Below, piece after piece: positions 7,663 through 16,219 of a stretch of 64,000 bases of DNA. The notes under the pieces are model-generated. The model searched no databases, was not told where the DNA came from, and worked only from the letters and a program-made list of their open reading frames with translations. Numbering within the stretch: the first letter of the stretch is position 1; the number at the start of each line of letters is the position of its first letter. The DNA comes from an uncultured Phascolarctobacterium sp. (lineage in GTDB: Bacteria > Bacillota > Negativicutes > Acidaminococcales > Acidaminococcaceae), in NCBI GenBank assembly GCA_949288065.1, contig CASEIL010000007.1, positions 1 to 64,000 on the forward strand, given 5' to 3'. The position numbers and the translations under genes were made by a program.

Positions 7663-8544
7663 TCAGCTGTCCGTGTTAAAATTTGTTAAAAGCAGGTTAG
7701 CAAAGTTTTGTATTTGCCCGTTAGTGTTTTCTGTTTTCCAAAACAGGTAATACTTTTTGGCAAGGCGTTTGCCGTTTTTAAACAGCGGCACGGCTTTAAC
7801 GCTGCCGCTTGCGGCGCAGGTGGTTTCCGTCAGCCAGTAGCCGCTGCCTGCCGCCGCCATCAGGCGCGCCTCTTCTGCGCTTTGCGCAAACAAAAAGCTG
7901 CCGGTTACGCCCAAAATGCGACGGTAAAATTCACATTCCGCCTCCTGCTGTTTGGGCAATGCCACCACAATACAGGGAAGTTCGTTCAGTTAGGCAAGTT
8001 CCAGCCCCTCAGATGCGCTTTGCGGGTACACGGCAGAAAGTTCGGCATAACAGGGCAGTTCGCCCAAAAACAGTTTTGCGTAGCCGTCAATATCCAACCC
8101 GTGCTGCGGACCAAAAACAAGGTCGGTTTTATCGCTTTTTAAAAGCGAGGCCACTTCGTCGTACCCGCCTGCTTCCACTTTTAGCTGTACGCCGGGGTGC
8201 TGCTTTTTAAACTGCCCGATGGTTTGGTACAGCGCCGGTACCGCTGCCGTTAAGGTAGCTCAGGCATAAATGCTCGCCCTTCGCCGCCGCTGCCTTAATG
8301 GTGCCGGTTTTCAGCTTTTCAATTTCGCCCAGCAGGTTTTTCCGTGGCTGTATAAATATTTGCCTGCCTCCGTAAGCGTAAACTGCCGCGTGCTGCGCGT
8401 TAAAAGCTGCACGCCCAGCTCTTTTTCCAGCGACAGTATTTGCTGCGAAATGGCCGACTGCGATATAAAACATTCTTCGGCGGCTTCCGTAAAGCTGCCG
8501 GTATCTACAACCGTTGTAAAAAATTTAATCTGCCTCAGCAGCAT
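7663..8544 (-). pseudogene. LysR-family regulator, multiply frameshifted
   Basis: The N-terminal HTH is intact (MLLRQIKFFTTVVDTGSFTE...FISQSAISQQILSLEKELG), but the frame stops at 8311. LysR-like sequence continues in other frames: LLGEIEKLKTGTIKAAAAKG around 8260-8340, VPALYQTIGQFKKQHPGVQL around 8190-8250, then EAGGYDEVASLLKSDKTDLV to 7990, and VALPKQQEAECEFYRRIL to 7663. At least three frame changes (near 8330, 8255 and 7985) separate these pieces. The total span of 882 bp fits a normal LysR gene of about 294 residues. A short HTH fragment might still be made. It is divergent from the decarboxylase-like/cupin operon. Confidence 0.88.
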
Positions 8545-8840
8545 AACAGCACCTTCTCCTCGTTAACTTCATAAGTAAATTGTAAAATTTAAATCCTGCT
8601 TACAGTCAAGCGCTGCACAGTTTTTTCACGCCGTTTTTGCTTTTTGGCAACAAATTGCGGCATTTTACTACTTATAATGATAATTAACTGTCTTAACTTA
8701 AAACAAATTGTATTTTTAATGCTATTGATAAGAAAATTTAATAAATCTTTAAAAATACAGCTTGACTTGGAGCCGTCTCTAAGTTTTACAATCAAAGTGT
8801 AAAAACAAATTCATCTGCCGCAGGGCAAGAAAAGGCAGGG
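8545..8840. other. Intergenic region between broken LysR gene and decarboxylase-like operon
   Basis: AT-rich and non-coding. It holds the MerR-type promoter at 8762-8792 and a small TGCC-GCAG-GGCA hairpin near 8816-8827 in the leader. The small open frame across its minus strand shows no coding character. Confidence 0.6.
8762..8792 (+). promoter_or_regulatory. MerR-type promoter of the decarboxylase-like/cupin operon
   Basis: TTGACT (8762-8767) and TACAAT (8787-8792) are 19 bp apart. The spacer region holds the dyad ACTTGGAG-N4-CTCTAAGT, 7 of 8 positions symmetric, the best of the three related promoters. Such elongated, dyad-filled spacers are typical of MerR activation. Confidence 0.75.
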
Positions 8841-9674
8841 ATGAGCATGAAAAAGACAGCAAAAATTTTACTGGCGTTATGCGCCTGCATGGTTATAGGA
8901 GGTAATGCCGCTATGGCACAGGACAGAATGGCTGAAAGCGCTGCCACCGTAAAAACGCTTTACGGCAAGGAAAACCCGTGCGCAATTAAAGGTTCGCCGG
9001 AGCTGGGCGAGCTGATGCAGAAATTTATTTACAGCGATGTGAACAGCAAGGTACAGATGCCGCTGGCGCAGAAAGAGCTTTTAACTTTGGTGGTGCTTAC
9101 CGCCAACGCCACGCCGGAGGATATCGGCATTCACGTTAAAGGTGCTCTCGCAGCCGGAGCAACGCCTGCGGAAATACGCGAGACGATTTACCAGACCACG
9201 CCTTACGTCGGCTTTGCCCGCGCTAAAAACGCACTTATTGAAATGCAGCTGGCGTTTGAGGAAGCGGGAGTTAACGAACCTGAAAACGCAGGCACCGTTA
9301 CCGACGCTACCCGCTATGACGACGGGCTGAACGTGCAGGGCGGCATTTTTGGGTGCGACCATATTTTGGCAGGCTATGACAGCGCACCGGCTGACCAGAA
9401 ATTTATTAACTATTACTTATCCGAAAACTGCTTCGGCGATTACTACACCCGCAAGGTGCTGGATTTAAAACAGCGCGAACTGATAACCTTTACCGCCATT
9501 ATCACGCTGGGCTGCTGCGACCCGCAGGCCAAAGCCCATGTCGGCGGCAATTTAAGCGTGGGCAACACCCGTCAGGATTTGCTGGACGCCGTTACCGTTG
9601 CACTGCCGTACATCGGCTATCCGCGCACGCTTAACGCTATCAGCGCCATTAACGCCGTGGCACCGGCCAAATAA
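8841..9674 (+). CDS. Secreted carboxymuconolactone decarboxylase-like protein (two AhpD-fold domains)
   Basis: A 277-residue protein with a signal peptide ending near AMAQ. Two carboxymuconolactone decarboxylase/AhpD-like domains follow (about residues 40-130 and 160-270); each has the LLTLVV/ELITFTAI helix and the HVKGALAAGAT/HVGGNLSVGNT turn. The family includes decarboxylases and alkylhydroperoxidase-like proteins; a periplasmic redox or aldehyde-stress role is likely but not shown. The start may be the ATG at 8841 or 8847. An in-frame ATG at 8913 has GGAGG upstream, so an unexported form could also be made. Transcription is from the 19-bp-spacer promoter; the cupin gene follows. Confidence 0.85.
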   Translation: MSMKKTAKILLALCACMVIGGNAAMAQDRMAESAATVKTLYGKENPCAIKGSPELGELMQKFIYSDVNSKVQMPLAQKELLTLVVLTANATPEDIGIHVKGALAAGATPAEIRETIYQTTPYVGFARAKNALIEMQLAFEEAGVNEPENAGTVTDATRYDDGLNVQGGIFGCDHILAGYDSAPADQKFINYYLSENCFGDYYTRKVLDLKQRELITFTAIITLGCCDPQAKAHVGGNLSVGNTRQDLLDAVTVALPYIGYPRTLNAISAINAVAPAK

Positions 9675-9736
9675 AACCCCGTACGCAAATAAAAATCCGC
9701 CCTAAGGCGGAAGGTTTACGCAAAGGAGTTATAAAG

Positions 9737-10225
9737 ATGAAAGCGAAAAAATTATTATTAGCCTTATGTGCATTTATGATTATGGGAGGTAATGCCGCTA
9801 TGGCACAGGAAAAAGCAATTCCGCAAGAATTTGAAGCAGAAAACATTTTTAAGCTGGGCAACCCCAACGTGGCTTACCAGCAGTATTTTATCGGCCAGAG
9901 CTATTTAAACATGCTGACTACCGAGCGTGTGCCCGTGGCTAACGTAACCTTTGAGCCGGGCTGCCGCAACAACTGGCATATTCACCACAAGGGCGGGCAA
10001 ATTTTGCTGGTTACCGCCGGGCGCGGCTATTACCAGGAATGGGGCAAGCCTGCGCAGGAGCTGAAACCGGGCGACGTTGTAAACATTGCGCCGGAGGTTA
10101 AACATTGGCACGGCGCTGCACCCGACAGCTGGTTTGCACACATTGCCATTGAAGTACCGGCAGAAGGCGCGAGCAACGAATGGTGCGAACCCGTTACCGA
10201 CGAAGAATACGGCAAATTAAAATAA
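9737..10225 (+). CDS. Secreted cupin-domain protein
   Basis: A 162-residue protein with a signal peptide almost identical to that of the preceding gene (GGNAAMAQ) and a single cupin barrel. The metal-binding motif is seen in WHIHHKGGQILLVTAGRGYY (around residues 80-100), with the second motif PGDVVNIAPEVKHWHGA. Such small cupins often sit with carboxymuconolactone decarboxylase-like genes. The ATG has AAAGGAG 8 nt upstream. As in its neighbour, an internal GGAGG and in-frame ATG (9800) lie at the signal-peptide junction. The substrate is unknown. Confidence 0.88.
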   Translation: MKAKKLLLALCAFMIMGGNAAMAQEKAIPQEFEAENIFKLGNPNVAYQQYFIGQSYLNMLTTERVPVANVTFEPGCRNNWHIHHKGGQILLVTAGRGYYQEWGKPAQELKPGDVVNIAPEVKHWHGAAPDSWFAHIAIEVPAEGASNEWCEPVTDEEYGKLK

Positions 10226-10236
10226 AACGTAAATTA

Positions 10237-10269
10237 AAACTCCCCCGCTGTAATGCAGGGGAGTTTTTT
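10237..10269 (+). terminator. Terminator after the cupin gene
   Basis: ACTCCCC...GGGGAGT stem followed by TTTTTTA. It also lies at the 3' end of the convergent LysR gene. Confidence 0.85.
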
Positions 10270-10276
10270 ATTGGCG

Positions 10277-11179
10277 CTAAAATTTTTCGGTATCGGGATA
10301 GCATTTGGCGGCGTAATAATCCAGAAAGCGTTTGGCAACGGCGGATAGCGGCTGCCCCTTTAGCTTAAAGATGGTTTTATAGGTGTAAAGGTTGGGGTGC
10401 TTAACAGGCAAAAACACCAGCCCCGGGTAGGGCACGGCGTCGTACTGCTCAAACGGCACCACGGCAACGCCCAGTCCCGCTTTGGCCCAGTACAGCGCCG
10501 TTGTGCGCGTGGTGCTTTCACTCAGCACCTGCGGCACCAGCCCGTTTTGCTCCATTACCGCCGTCAGCAATTTGCGGCTGCCGCTTAAGCACAGCGGCAC
10601 GCCCGCCAAATCGTTAATGGTTACTTCCTTAAGCCCGGGCTTAAACCAGCTGCTTTCTTCATCAAACACGGCGTAAAGCTGCTGGCGGCGGCGGAACAAA
10701 ACATCAAACAAATGCGGACGCAAAAGCGGCGCATTGGCAACGGCAATTTCCGAAAGGCCGCTTAACACATGGCGCTCCAAATCGTCAATGGAGTCCTCGC
10801 GGAAAACAAACTTTACCCGCGGGTAATCCTTGTGGAACTGCACCACAAAGTTGCGAATCATCGTAGCACTGCGCGATGGCGACAGGCTTATTTTCAGCGT
10901 GCCGCTGATGCCCCTGCTGCACTCGTCAATTTCGCGGTGCAGGTCGTCGTGCATACGGCAAATGGCCTGCGCCTGCCGGTAAAAAAGCTGCCCCGCCTCG
11001 GTTAAATGCACCTCGCGCTGGCCGCGCCCCTTTTGCAGAAGTGCCGCGCCAAACTCACGCTCCAAATTTTTAATCTGGTTGCTCAGCGCGGGCTGGGCAA
11101 TGTTAAGCTGCTCTGCCGCCATGGTAATGGTGCCACATTCCACCACGGTAATAAAATTTTTGTACTGGCTGATGTCCAT
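10277..11179 (-). CDS. LysR-family transcriptional regulator
   Basis: A complete 300-residue LysR protein: HTH at residues 1-60 (YKNFITVVECGTITMAAEQL, QPALSNQIKNLEREFG), then a substrate-binding domain from about residue 90. It is divergent from the MFS transporter gene, with about 120 bp between the starts, so it is the likely regulator of that transporter. This is inferred from position. The ligand is unknown. A TATAAT-like element for the transporter lies at about 11257-11262 in the shared region. Confidence 0.93.
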   Translation of the reverse strand: MDISQYKNFITVVECGTITMAAEQLNIAQPALSNQIKNLEREFGAALLQKGRGQREVHLTEAGQLFYRQAQAICRMHDDLHREIDECSRGISGTLKISLSPSRSATMIRNFVVQFHKDYPRVKFVFREDSIDDLERHVLSGLSEIAVANAPLLRPHLFDVLFRRRQQLYAVFDEESSWFKPGLKEVTINDLAGVPLCLSGSRKLLTAVMEQNGLVPQVLSESTTRTTALYWAKAGLGVAVVPFEQYDAVPYPGLVFLPVKHPNLYTYKTIFKLKGQPLSAVAKRFLDYYAAKCYPDTEKF

Positions 11180-11300
11180 AGGCTCACCCCTAAATTATAA
11201 TTTAAAGTTATATTTTAAATAGAAAAGCGGTATTTTTATTATTATTATAACTCTGCTATAATCAGGCTGTAAACAAAATTAACCAAAAGGTCGTGAGCTT

Positions 11301-12503
11301 ATGGAAAATAACAAATTAAACCCGCAGCAGCGCTGTTACCGCCGCGCCTTAGCCGCCATTATCATTACGGGCGCCTCGGCGTTCAGCATGGAATACTGCT
11401 TGCAGCCCGTCATCAGCCACATCGCCGCCACGTTTATGCTTAACCCCGCGCAGGCCAGCCTTGCCGTATCGGCAGCAATGCTGGGCATGGCGCTGACGCT
11501 TTTAATCTTAACGGCTTTCGCCGGAAGGCTGCCGCGCCGCAAAATGCTGGCAGGCAGTTTGGTTGTAAGCAGCGCCGTGCTTTTGGGCGTGGGCTTTACG
11601 CACAGCTTTGCTGCCGTTGTAGCGCTGCGCTTTGTGCAGGGCTGCATTTTGGCGCTGGTGCCGGTGCTGGCCATGGCGTACGTTAACGAAGAGTTTATCG
11701 CAGGGAAAATCCGTTTCGGCATTGGGCTGTACGTTTCCGGCACTACGCTGGGAGGGCTCAGCGGCAGGATTTTGGCCAGCGTGCTTACCGATTACATCGG
11801 CTGGCAGCACGCCATTATGTCGCTCAGCCTGCTGGCAGCGCTTTCCGGCCTTGCCGTATGGCTGCTGCTGCCAAAGTAACATAACTTTGCACCGCAGGCC
11901 GCCAAAGGTTTTGCGCACCATCTTTTCTGCCGCGCTAACCAAAAGCTGTTTTACCTGTGCGCCGCCGCCTTTTTTATGATGGGCGCCTTTGTAGCGGTGT
12001 ATAACTTCATTCCCTATGTTTTAAAGGACGCGCCCTACAATTTAAGCCAGAGCGTTATCGGCTTTTTGTTTGCCGTGCAGCTTTGTGGCACCTTCAGCAG
12101 CAGCCTGGCGGCTAAGCTCAGTGCGCAGCACAGCAGCAGCAAAATTATCAGCATTTGTTTAACGTTTTTGGCAGGCGGCGCGCTGCTTACCGTGCATCAC
12201 CTGCTTGTTATTAAAATTTTTGGCCTTGCGCTGTTAACGGCAGGTTTGTTCGGCGCACACGCTGCCGCCAGCGGCTGGTGCGGGCAGCTTGCTGCCGATA
12301 AGGCTGCCGCAGGCTCGTTGTATATGTTCAGCTATTACAGCGGCGCCAGCGTTTTGGGCAGCCTGGGCGGGTTATTTTACCGCAGCCTCGGTTGGACAGG
12401 CGTTGTTGCCATGGCAGTGCTGGCAGCAGCGGCGGCATTGGCAGCCGTGCATTTTATAGCCGCTGCCCCTAAAGCAAAATACGCCGTTTGCAAGGAACAA
12501 TAA
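11301..12503 (+). pseudogene. MFS transporter interrupted by an in-frame stop codon
   Basis: The N-terminal half (192 residues, six membrane segments, GRLPRRKML loop) ends in TAA at 11877-11879. The same reading frame continues without shift through HNFAPQAAKGFAHH and then a six-helix C-terminal half (MMGAFVAVYNFIPYVL onward) to 12503. Together the two halves would make about 400 residues, the normal size of a major facilitator drug/sugar exporter. The only visible defect is one nonsense codon in the central loop. Two half-proteins, readthrough, loss of function and a sequencing error all remain possible. It is next to a divergent LysR gene. Confidence 0.88.
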
Positions 12504-12553
12504 AAAACTGCCCCTGTTTAAAGCACAAAGCCTTAGGCAGGGGCAGTTTTTAT
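12504..12553. terminator. Bidirectional terminator between MFS and DUF2130 genes
   Basis: ACTGCCCCTG pairs with CAGGGGCAGT, with A and T runs on the outer sides, between convergent genes. Confidence 0.85.
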
Positions 12554-12559
12554 TTCGTT

Positions 12560-13876
12560 TTAATCTTCATCCTCCAATGCGGCAAACTTGGCAGCCATGG
12601 TGGGGTTGTTACGCGTTAAGCGCTTAATGCTTAAATCCTCGGCCTTGTTGTTGGCAAGGCGCAGGTTGTTTTCGGAAGATAGCAGCGCGTCCTTCGTTTT
12701 TTGCAAATGGTCAATCGTTTTGTCAATTTCCTCAATCGCCTTTTTAAACTTTTCGCTGGCAATGCGATAATTGCGCGCAAACTTATCCTTAAAATCGTTC
12801 AAATCATTCTCAAAGTTAGAGATGTCGATGTTCTGCGTTTTAATTACGCTCAGTTCCTTGCGGTATTCCAGCGAGTTCTGCGCCGCGTTGCGCAAAATAG
12901 TAATGATGGGTATAAAAAACTGCGGGCGGATAACGTACATTTTGGGGTAACGGTAGCTTACATCGACGATGCCGGTGTTGTACAGCTCGCTTTCGCTTTC
13001 CAGCATCGAAACCAGCACGGCGTACTCGCAGTTCTTCTCGCGGCGGTCCTTGTCCAGCTCCTTAAAAAAGTCCTCGTTCTTTTTCTTCGTCGCCGTGGCG
13101 TCCATCTCGTTTTTCATCTCAAACATAATCGAGATAAACTCTGTGCCGTCCTCGTCCGCCTCGCGGTAAATATAATCGCCCTTGCTGCCGGTGCGCGCGT
13201 CGTTGTCCTTTTCAAAATAAGCGTTTTTAAAGCCCGTCGCGCGCAGCTTGTTAAACTCAATTTCGCAGTGCTGCTCAAGGCTTTCGCCCACCATTTTGGT
13301 AGATTGCCGCAGCTTAAAATCCTTGTAGCGCTCAATTTCCTCTTCTTTAAACTTCAGCTTTTCTTCATAGGTGCTAATCAAATTCTGCTCGCGGATGGCG
13401 CTTTCCTTTTTGGCGTTCTCCACTGCCGAAGCCAGCTGCAAAATATTCTGCTCCTTCGCGTTCAGCTCCTGCTGCTTTTCGCTGATGACCTTACTTACAG
13501 CCAGCTCCTTCGCCGTTTCGCTGTTTTGAATCTGCGCCGTCAGTTCAGCAATTTTCTGCTCCTTCTGCGCCAGCTCCAGCTCCTTGCGGTTCAGCGCCTC
13601 CTGCAAGCTCGAAGCCTGCTCCACCTTCAGCACGTTCAGGCGGTTTTGCAGGTCCTGCACTTCCATCGCCTTTTTGGCCAGCGCCACATTATAATTTTTG
13701 GCCGTTTCCGTTTTGGCAAGGTTCACGGCGCTTTCCTTTTCCGTCTGAAACTGCGCCAGCCGCTCCTGTATCTCCTTGGTAAATTCCCTGTCCCTCACCT
13801 GCTTTACAATCGCGGCATAGCCCGTTTCGTCAACCTGAAACACCTCGCCGCACTTGGGGCATTTTATTTCCTGCAT
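12560..13876 (-). CDS. DUF2130 domain protein
   Basis: A 438-residue cytoplasmic protein. The N-terminus has a zinc-ribbon-like CPKCGEVF; a long coiled coil covers about residues 25-205 (rich in Glu, Lys, Gln). The DUF2130 domain follows (about 205-370), with [18 protein letters not shown] and [20 protein letters not shown], a pattern like restriction-endonuclease folds. The family's function is not established. It lies 10 nt upstream of the patatin gene in the same direction, so the two are probably co-transcribed. Confidence 0.9.
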   Translation of the reverse strand: MQEIKCPKCGEVFQVDETGYAAIVKQVRDREFTKEIQERLAQFQTEKESAVNLAKTETAKNYNVALAKKAMEVQDLQNRLNVLKVEQASSLQEALNRKELELAQKEQKIAELTAQIQNSETAKELAVSKVISEKQQELNAKEQNILQLASAVENAKKESAIREQNLISTYEEKLKFKEEEIERYKDFKLRQSTKMVGESLEQHCEIEFNKLRATGFKNAYFEKDNDARTGSKGDYIYREADEDGTEFISIMFEMKNEMDATATKKKNEDFFKELDKDRREKNCEYAVLVSMLESESELYNTGIVDVSYRYPKMYVIRPQFFIPIITILRNAAQNSLEYRKELSVIKTQNIDISNFENDLNDFKDKFARNYRIASEKFKKAIEEIDKTIDHLQKTKDALLSSENNLRLANNKAEDLSIKRLTRNNPTMAAKFAALEDED

Positions 13877-13886
13877 CGTTTTCTCC

Positions 13887-14738
13887 TTATTTATAGTTCA
13901 ATTTTAAAATTTCGTTGCACGCCGCCAGCCCGCACTCATAGCCGTGGTCGTACAGCGCCAAAAGTTTTTCCTTGTCCAAGTCAAGCCGGTCAATTTCCAG
14001 CTTGCGCTGAGGGCGGATGATTACTGCTTTGCCCTCTGCCGCCAGCGCTTCTGCCGCCTCTAACTGCTTATTGTAATTTTGCGGGCGCTCCGCCAGAATC
14101 TGCTGCAAAACAGGGTAATGCGGGTACCACAGCTTAACCAGCGCCGCAGGCACGGTGCGGCTTTTGCGGTAGCCCTTGTTGCGCGTCAGCACAATTACAA
14201 ATTTATCGTAGCCAGCCCTTTGCCCCCGGTCAACCGGGATGGGGTCGGTCAGCGCGCCGTCCAGCAAACGGCGTTTATTAAAATGCACAATAGGCGCAAA
14301 AAACGGCAGCGAAGCCGAAGCCCGCACCGGCGTAAAACTCTTGCCCATATCCATCTGCGTGTACCAGATTGATTCGCCCGTCTGGCAGTCCGTGGTGCCA
14401 ACCTCCAGCCTGCCCGGGTATTTATAAAAGGCTTCATAATCAAAGGGTATCAAATGTCGCGGCAGGTCGTTTAAAATAAAATCGAAGCCGAACAGCGAAC
14501 GCGTGCGCAGCCAGTTTTTAACGCTGCAATAACGGTCGTCGCCCACATAATCTTCAATTATCCGCCTTGTGCGGCCCTTTTGCCCCGACATGTACGACAA
14601 AATATTGCACGCCCCCGCCGATACGCCGGCGATATGCGGAAACACCAAATCTTTTTCCAAAAACGCGTCAAACACACCGGCCGAGAACATGCCGCGCATG
14701 CCGCCGCCCTCTAATATTAAGCTAAGGTTGGTAAGCAT
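13887..14738 (-). CDS. Patatin-like phospholipase (RssA/YjjU-type)
   Basis: A 283-residue hydrolase with the patatin landmarks: the oxyanion-hole glycine run [13 protein letters not shown] at the N-terminus, the nucleophile motif GVSAG (about residues 38-42) and the catalytic Asp in [10 protein letters not shown] (about 160). Length and layout match the bacterial YjjU subgroup. It would hydrolyse acyl esters of phospholipids in the cytoplasm or at the membrane. No signal peptide is seen. It is the second gene after DUF2130. Confidence 0.92.
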   Translation of the reverse strand: MLTNLSLILEGGGMRGMFSAGVFDAFLEKDLVFPHIAGVSAGACNILSYMSGQKGRTRRIIEDYVGDDRYCSVKNWLRTRSLFGFDFILNDLPRHLIPFDYEAFYKYPGRLEVGTTDCQTGESIWYTQMDMGKSFTPVRASASLPFFAPIVHFNKRRLLDGALTDPIPVDRGQRAGYDKFVIVLTRNKGYRKSRTVPAALVKLWYPHYPVLQQILAERPQNYNKQLEAAEALAAEGKAVIIRPQRKLEIDRLDLDKEKLLALYDHGYECGLAACNEILKLNYK

Positions 14739-14881
14739 AAAGCACCTCCGTCAAAGCTGTTACTGTATTTTATTATAACATTTTTTAACGCAGGGCATAT
14801 AATTATTTATTTTTTGCGGCGGCAGCGTTATAATAAAAGCGCAGGCCGAGCTAAACAGGCCCTGCGGAAGGAGTAATAAAT

Positions 14882-15274
14882 ATGTCTGCTGTATATGATT
14901 ATTTAAAAGCATCCGGAGTATTTTATTTAGCAACCATGGACGGCGACCAGCCGCGCGTACGCCCTTTTGGCGCTGTATGCGAATTTGAAGGCAGGGTATA
15001 TTTTATCACCGCTAAAACTAAAAACGTATATAAACAGCTTGTAGCCAACCCTAAGGTTGAGTTTTCTGCCATGAAGGGGCAGGACAGCTGGATTCGCTTA
15101 AACGGCGAAGTAAAATTTGACGACCGCCGCGAAGCGCGCGTTGCCATGCTGGAAGCGTTCCCCAGCCTGACGAAAATGTACAACGCCGACGACGGCGTGA
15201 TGACGGTGTTCTACCTTGAAAACATGCACGCCACCGTTTATTCCTTTACCGAAGAACCGCAAGAACTGGCGTAA
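14882..15274 (+). CDS. Pyridoxamine 5'-phosphate oxidase-family protein
   Basis: A 130-residue split-barrel flavin-binding protein (FYLATMDGDQPRVRPFGAV at residues 14-32, then VYFITAKTKNVYKQL). It is shorter than true PdxH, so it is an FMN- or F420-type reductase of the general stress/NimA-like group rather than a vitamin B6 enzyme. A strong GGAAGGAG precedes the ATG. The EamA transporter gene starts 10 nt after its stop, so they form one transcript. Confidence 0.88.
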   Translation: MSAVYDYLKASGVFYLATMDGDQPRVRPFGAVCEFEGRVYFITAKTKNVYKQLVANPKVEFSAMKGQDSWIRLNGEVKFDDRREARVAMLEAFPSLTKMYNADDGVMTVFYLENMHATVYSFTEEPQELA

Positions 15275-15284
15275 CGGCTGATTG

Positions 15285-16157
15285 ATGGAAACTAAAACCT
15301 CCGGCCACGCGGCGGCGCTGGTTACAATTTTTATCTGGGGCGTTACTTTTATTTCAACCAAAATTTTATTGCATGGTTTTTTGCCGGTAGAAATTCTCTT
15401 TTTCCGTTTTTTAATCGGCTATTTTGCCCTGCTTGCCATCTGCCCGCGGCGGCTGCCCCAAACAACGTGGCGGCAGCAGAGCTATTTTGCAGCGGCAGGG
15501 CTCACCGGCATCTGCCTGTACTATCTGCTGGAAAACATTGCCCTTACCTACACGCTGGCTTCCAACGTCGGCGTTATCCTCTGCACGGCGCCGTTTTTCA
15601 CCGCCTTAGCGGGATTTATTTTTATGCGCGGCGAGGAATGGCTGAGCAGGCGCTTCTTTTTTGGCTTGGTGCTGGCGATGGCAGGCATTTATTTTATCAG
15701 CACCGCCGAAAGCGGCATGGAGTTTAACCTTACCGGCGATATTTTAGCACTGGGCGCCGCTGCCGTCTGGGCGGCGTATTCCCTGCTGACGCGCAAAATA
15801 AGCAGCTTTGGCTACAACACTATTTTAACCACGCGGCGTGTGTTTTTGTACGGGCTGGTATTTATGCTGCCGGCGCTGTATATTTTTGGCTTTCAGTTTA
15901 AGCCGGAGCGTTTTGTCCACCTGCCCTACCTGTTTAACATTTTATTTTTGGGGCTGGGCGCATCGGCGCTGTGCTTTGTAACGTGGAACTACGCTGTTAA
16001 GGTGCTTGGCGCGGTAAAAACCAGCGCTTACATTTACGCCGTGCCGGTGCTTACGGTAGCCTCGGCCGTTGCCGTGCTTAACGAACCCTTAACAATAAAA
16101 ATGCTGGCGGGCGGCGCGCTGATTTTGCTGGGGCTTTTTATCTCGCAGCGCTCATAA
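15285..16157 (+). CDS. EamA-family (DMT) transporter
   Basis: A 290-residue membrane protein with ten predicted helices in two EamA repeats, each with the family-style WGVTFISTK / WAAYSLLTRK segments. Family members export amino acids or metabolites. I take ATG 15285; a TTG directly before it is also in frame. No clear SD is present, so translation probably depends on coupling to the preceding gene. Confidence 0.9.
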   Translation: METKTSGHAAALVTIFIWGVTFISTKILLHGFLPVEILFFRFLIGYFALLAICPRRLPQTTWRQQSYFAAAGLTGICLYYLLENIALTYTLASNVGVILCTAPFFTALAGFIFMRGEEWLSRRFFFGLVLAMAGIYFISTAESGMEFNLTGDILALGAAAVWAAYSLLTRKISSFGYNTILTTRRVFLYGLVFMLPALYIFGFQFKPERFVHLPYLFNILFLGLGASALCFVTWNYAVKVLGAVKTSAYIYAVPVLTVASAVAVLNEPLTIKMLAGGALILLGLFISQRS

Positions 16158-16168
16158 ACCTAAAAAAT

Positions 16169-16218
16169 AAACTGCATTTCTGCTGGAGCAAAACTCCGAT
16201 AGAAATGCAGTTTTTTAT
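16169..16218. terminator. Terminator between convergent EamA and secreted-protein genes
   Basis: AACTGCATTTCT pairs with AGAAATGCAGTT, with T/A runs outside. Confidence 0.85.
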
Positions 16219-16219
16219 T

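Noticed and set aside
8589..8795. Small minus-strand open frame in the intergenic region before the decarboxylase-like gene
   Set aside because: It covers the MerR-type promoter, is AT-rich and has no family resemblance or ribosome site.
12701..14020. Long plus-strand open frame of 439 residues opposite DUF2130
   Set aside because: It is antisense to a clear gene; its Leu/Arg/Val-rich composition is typical of a shadow frame.
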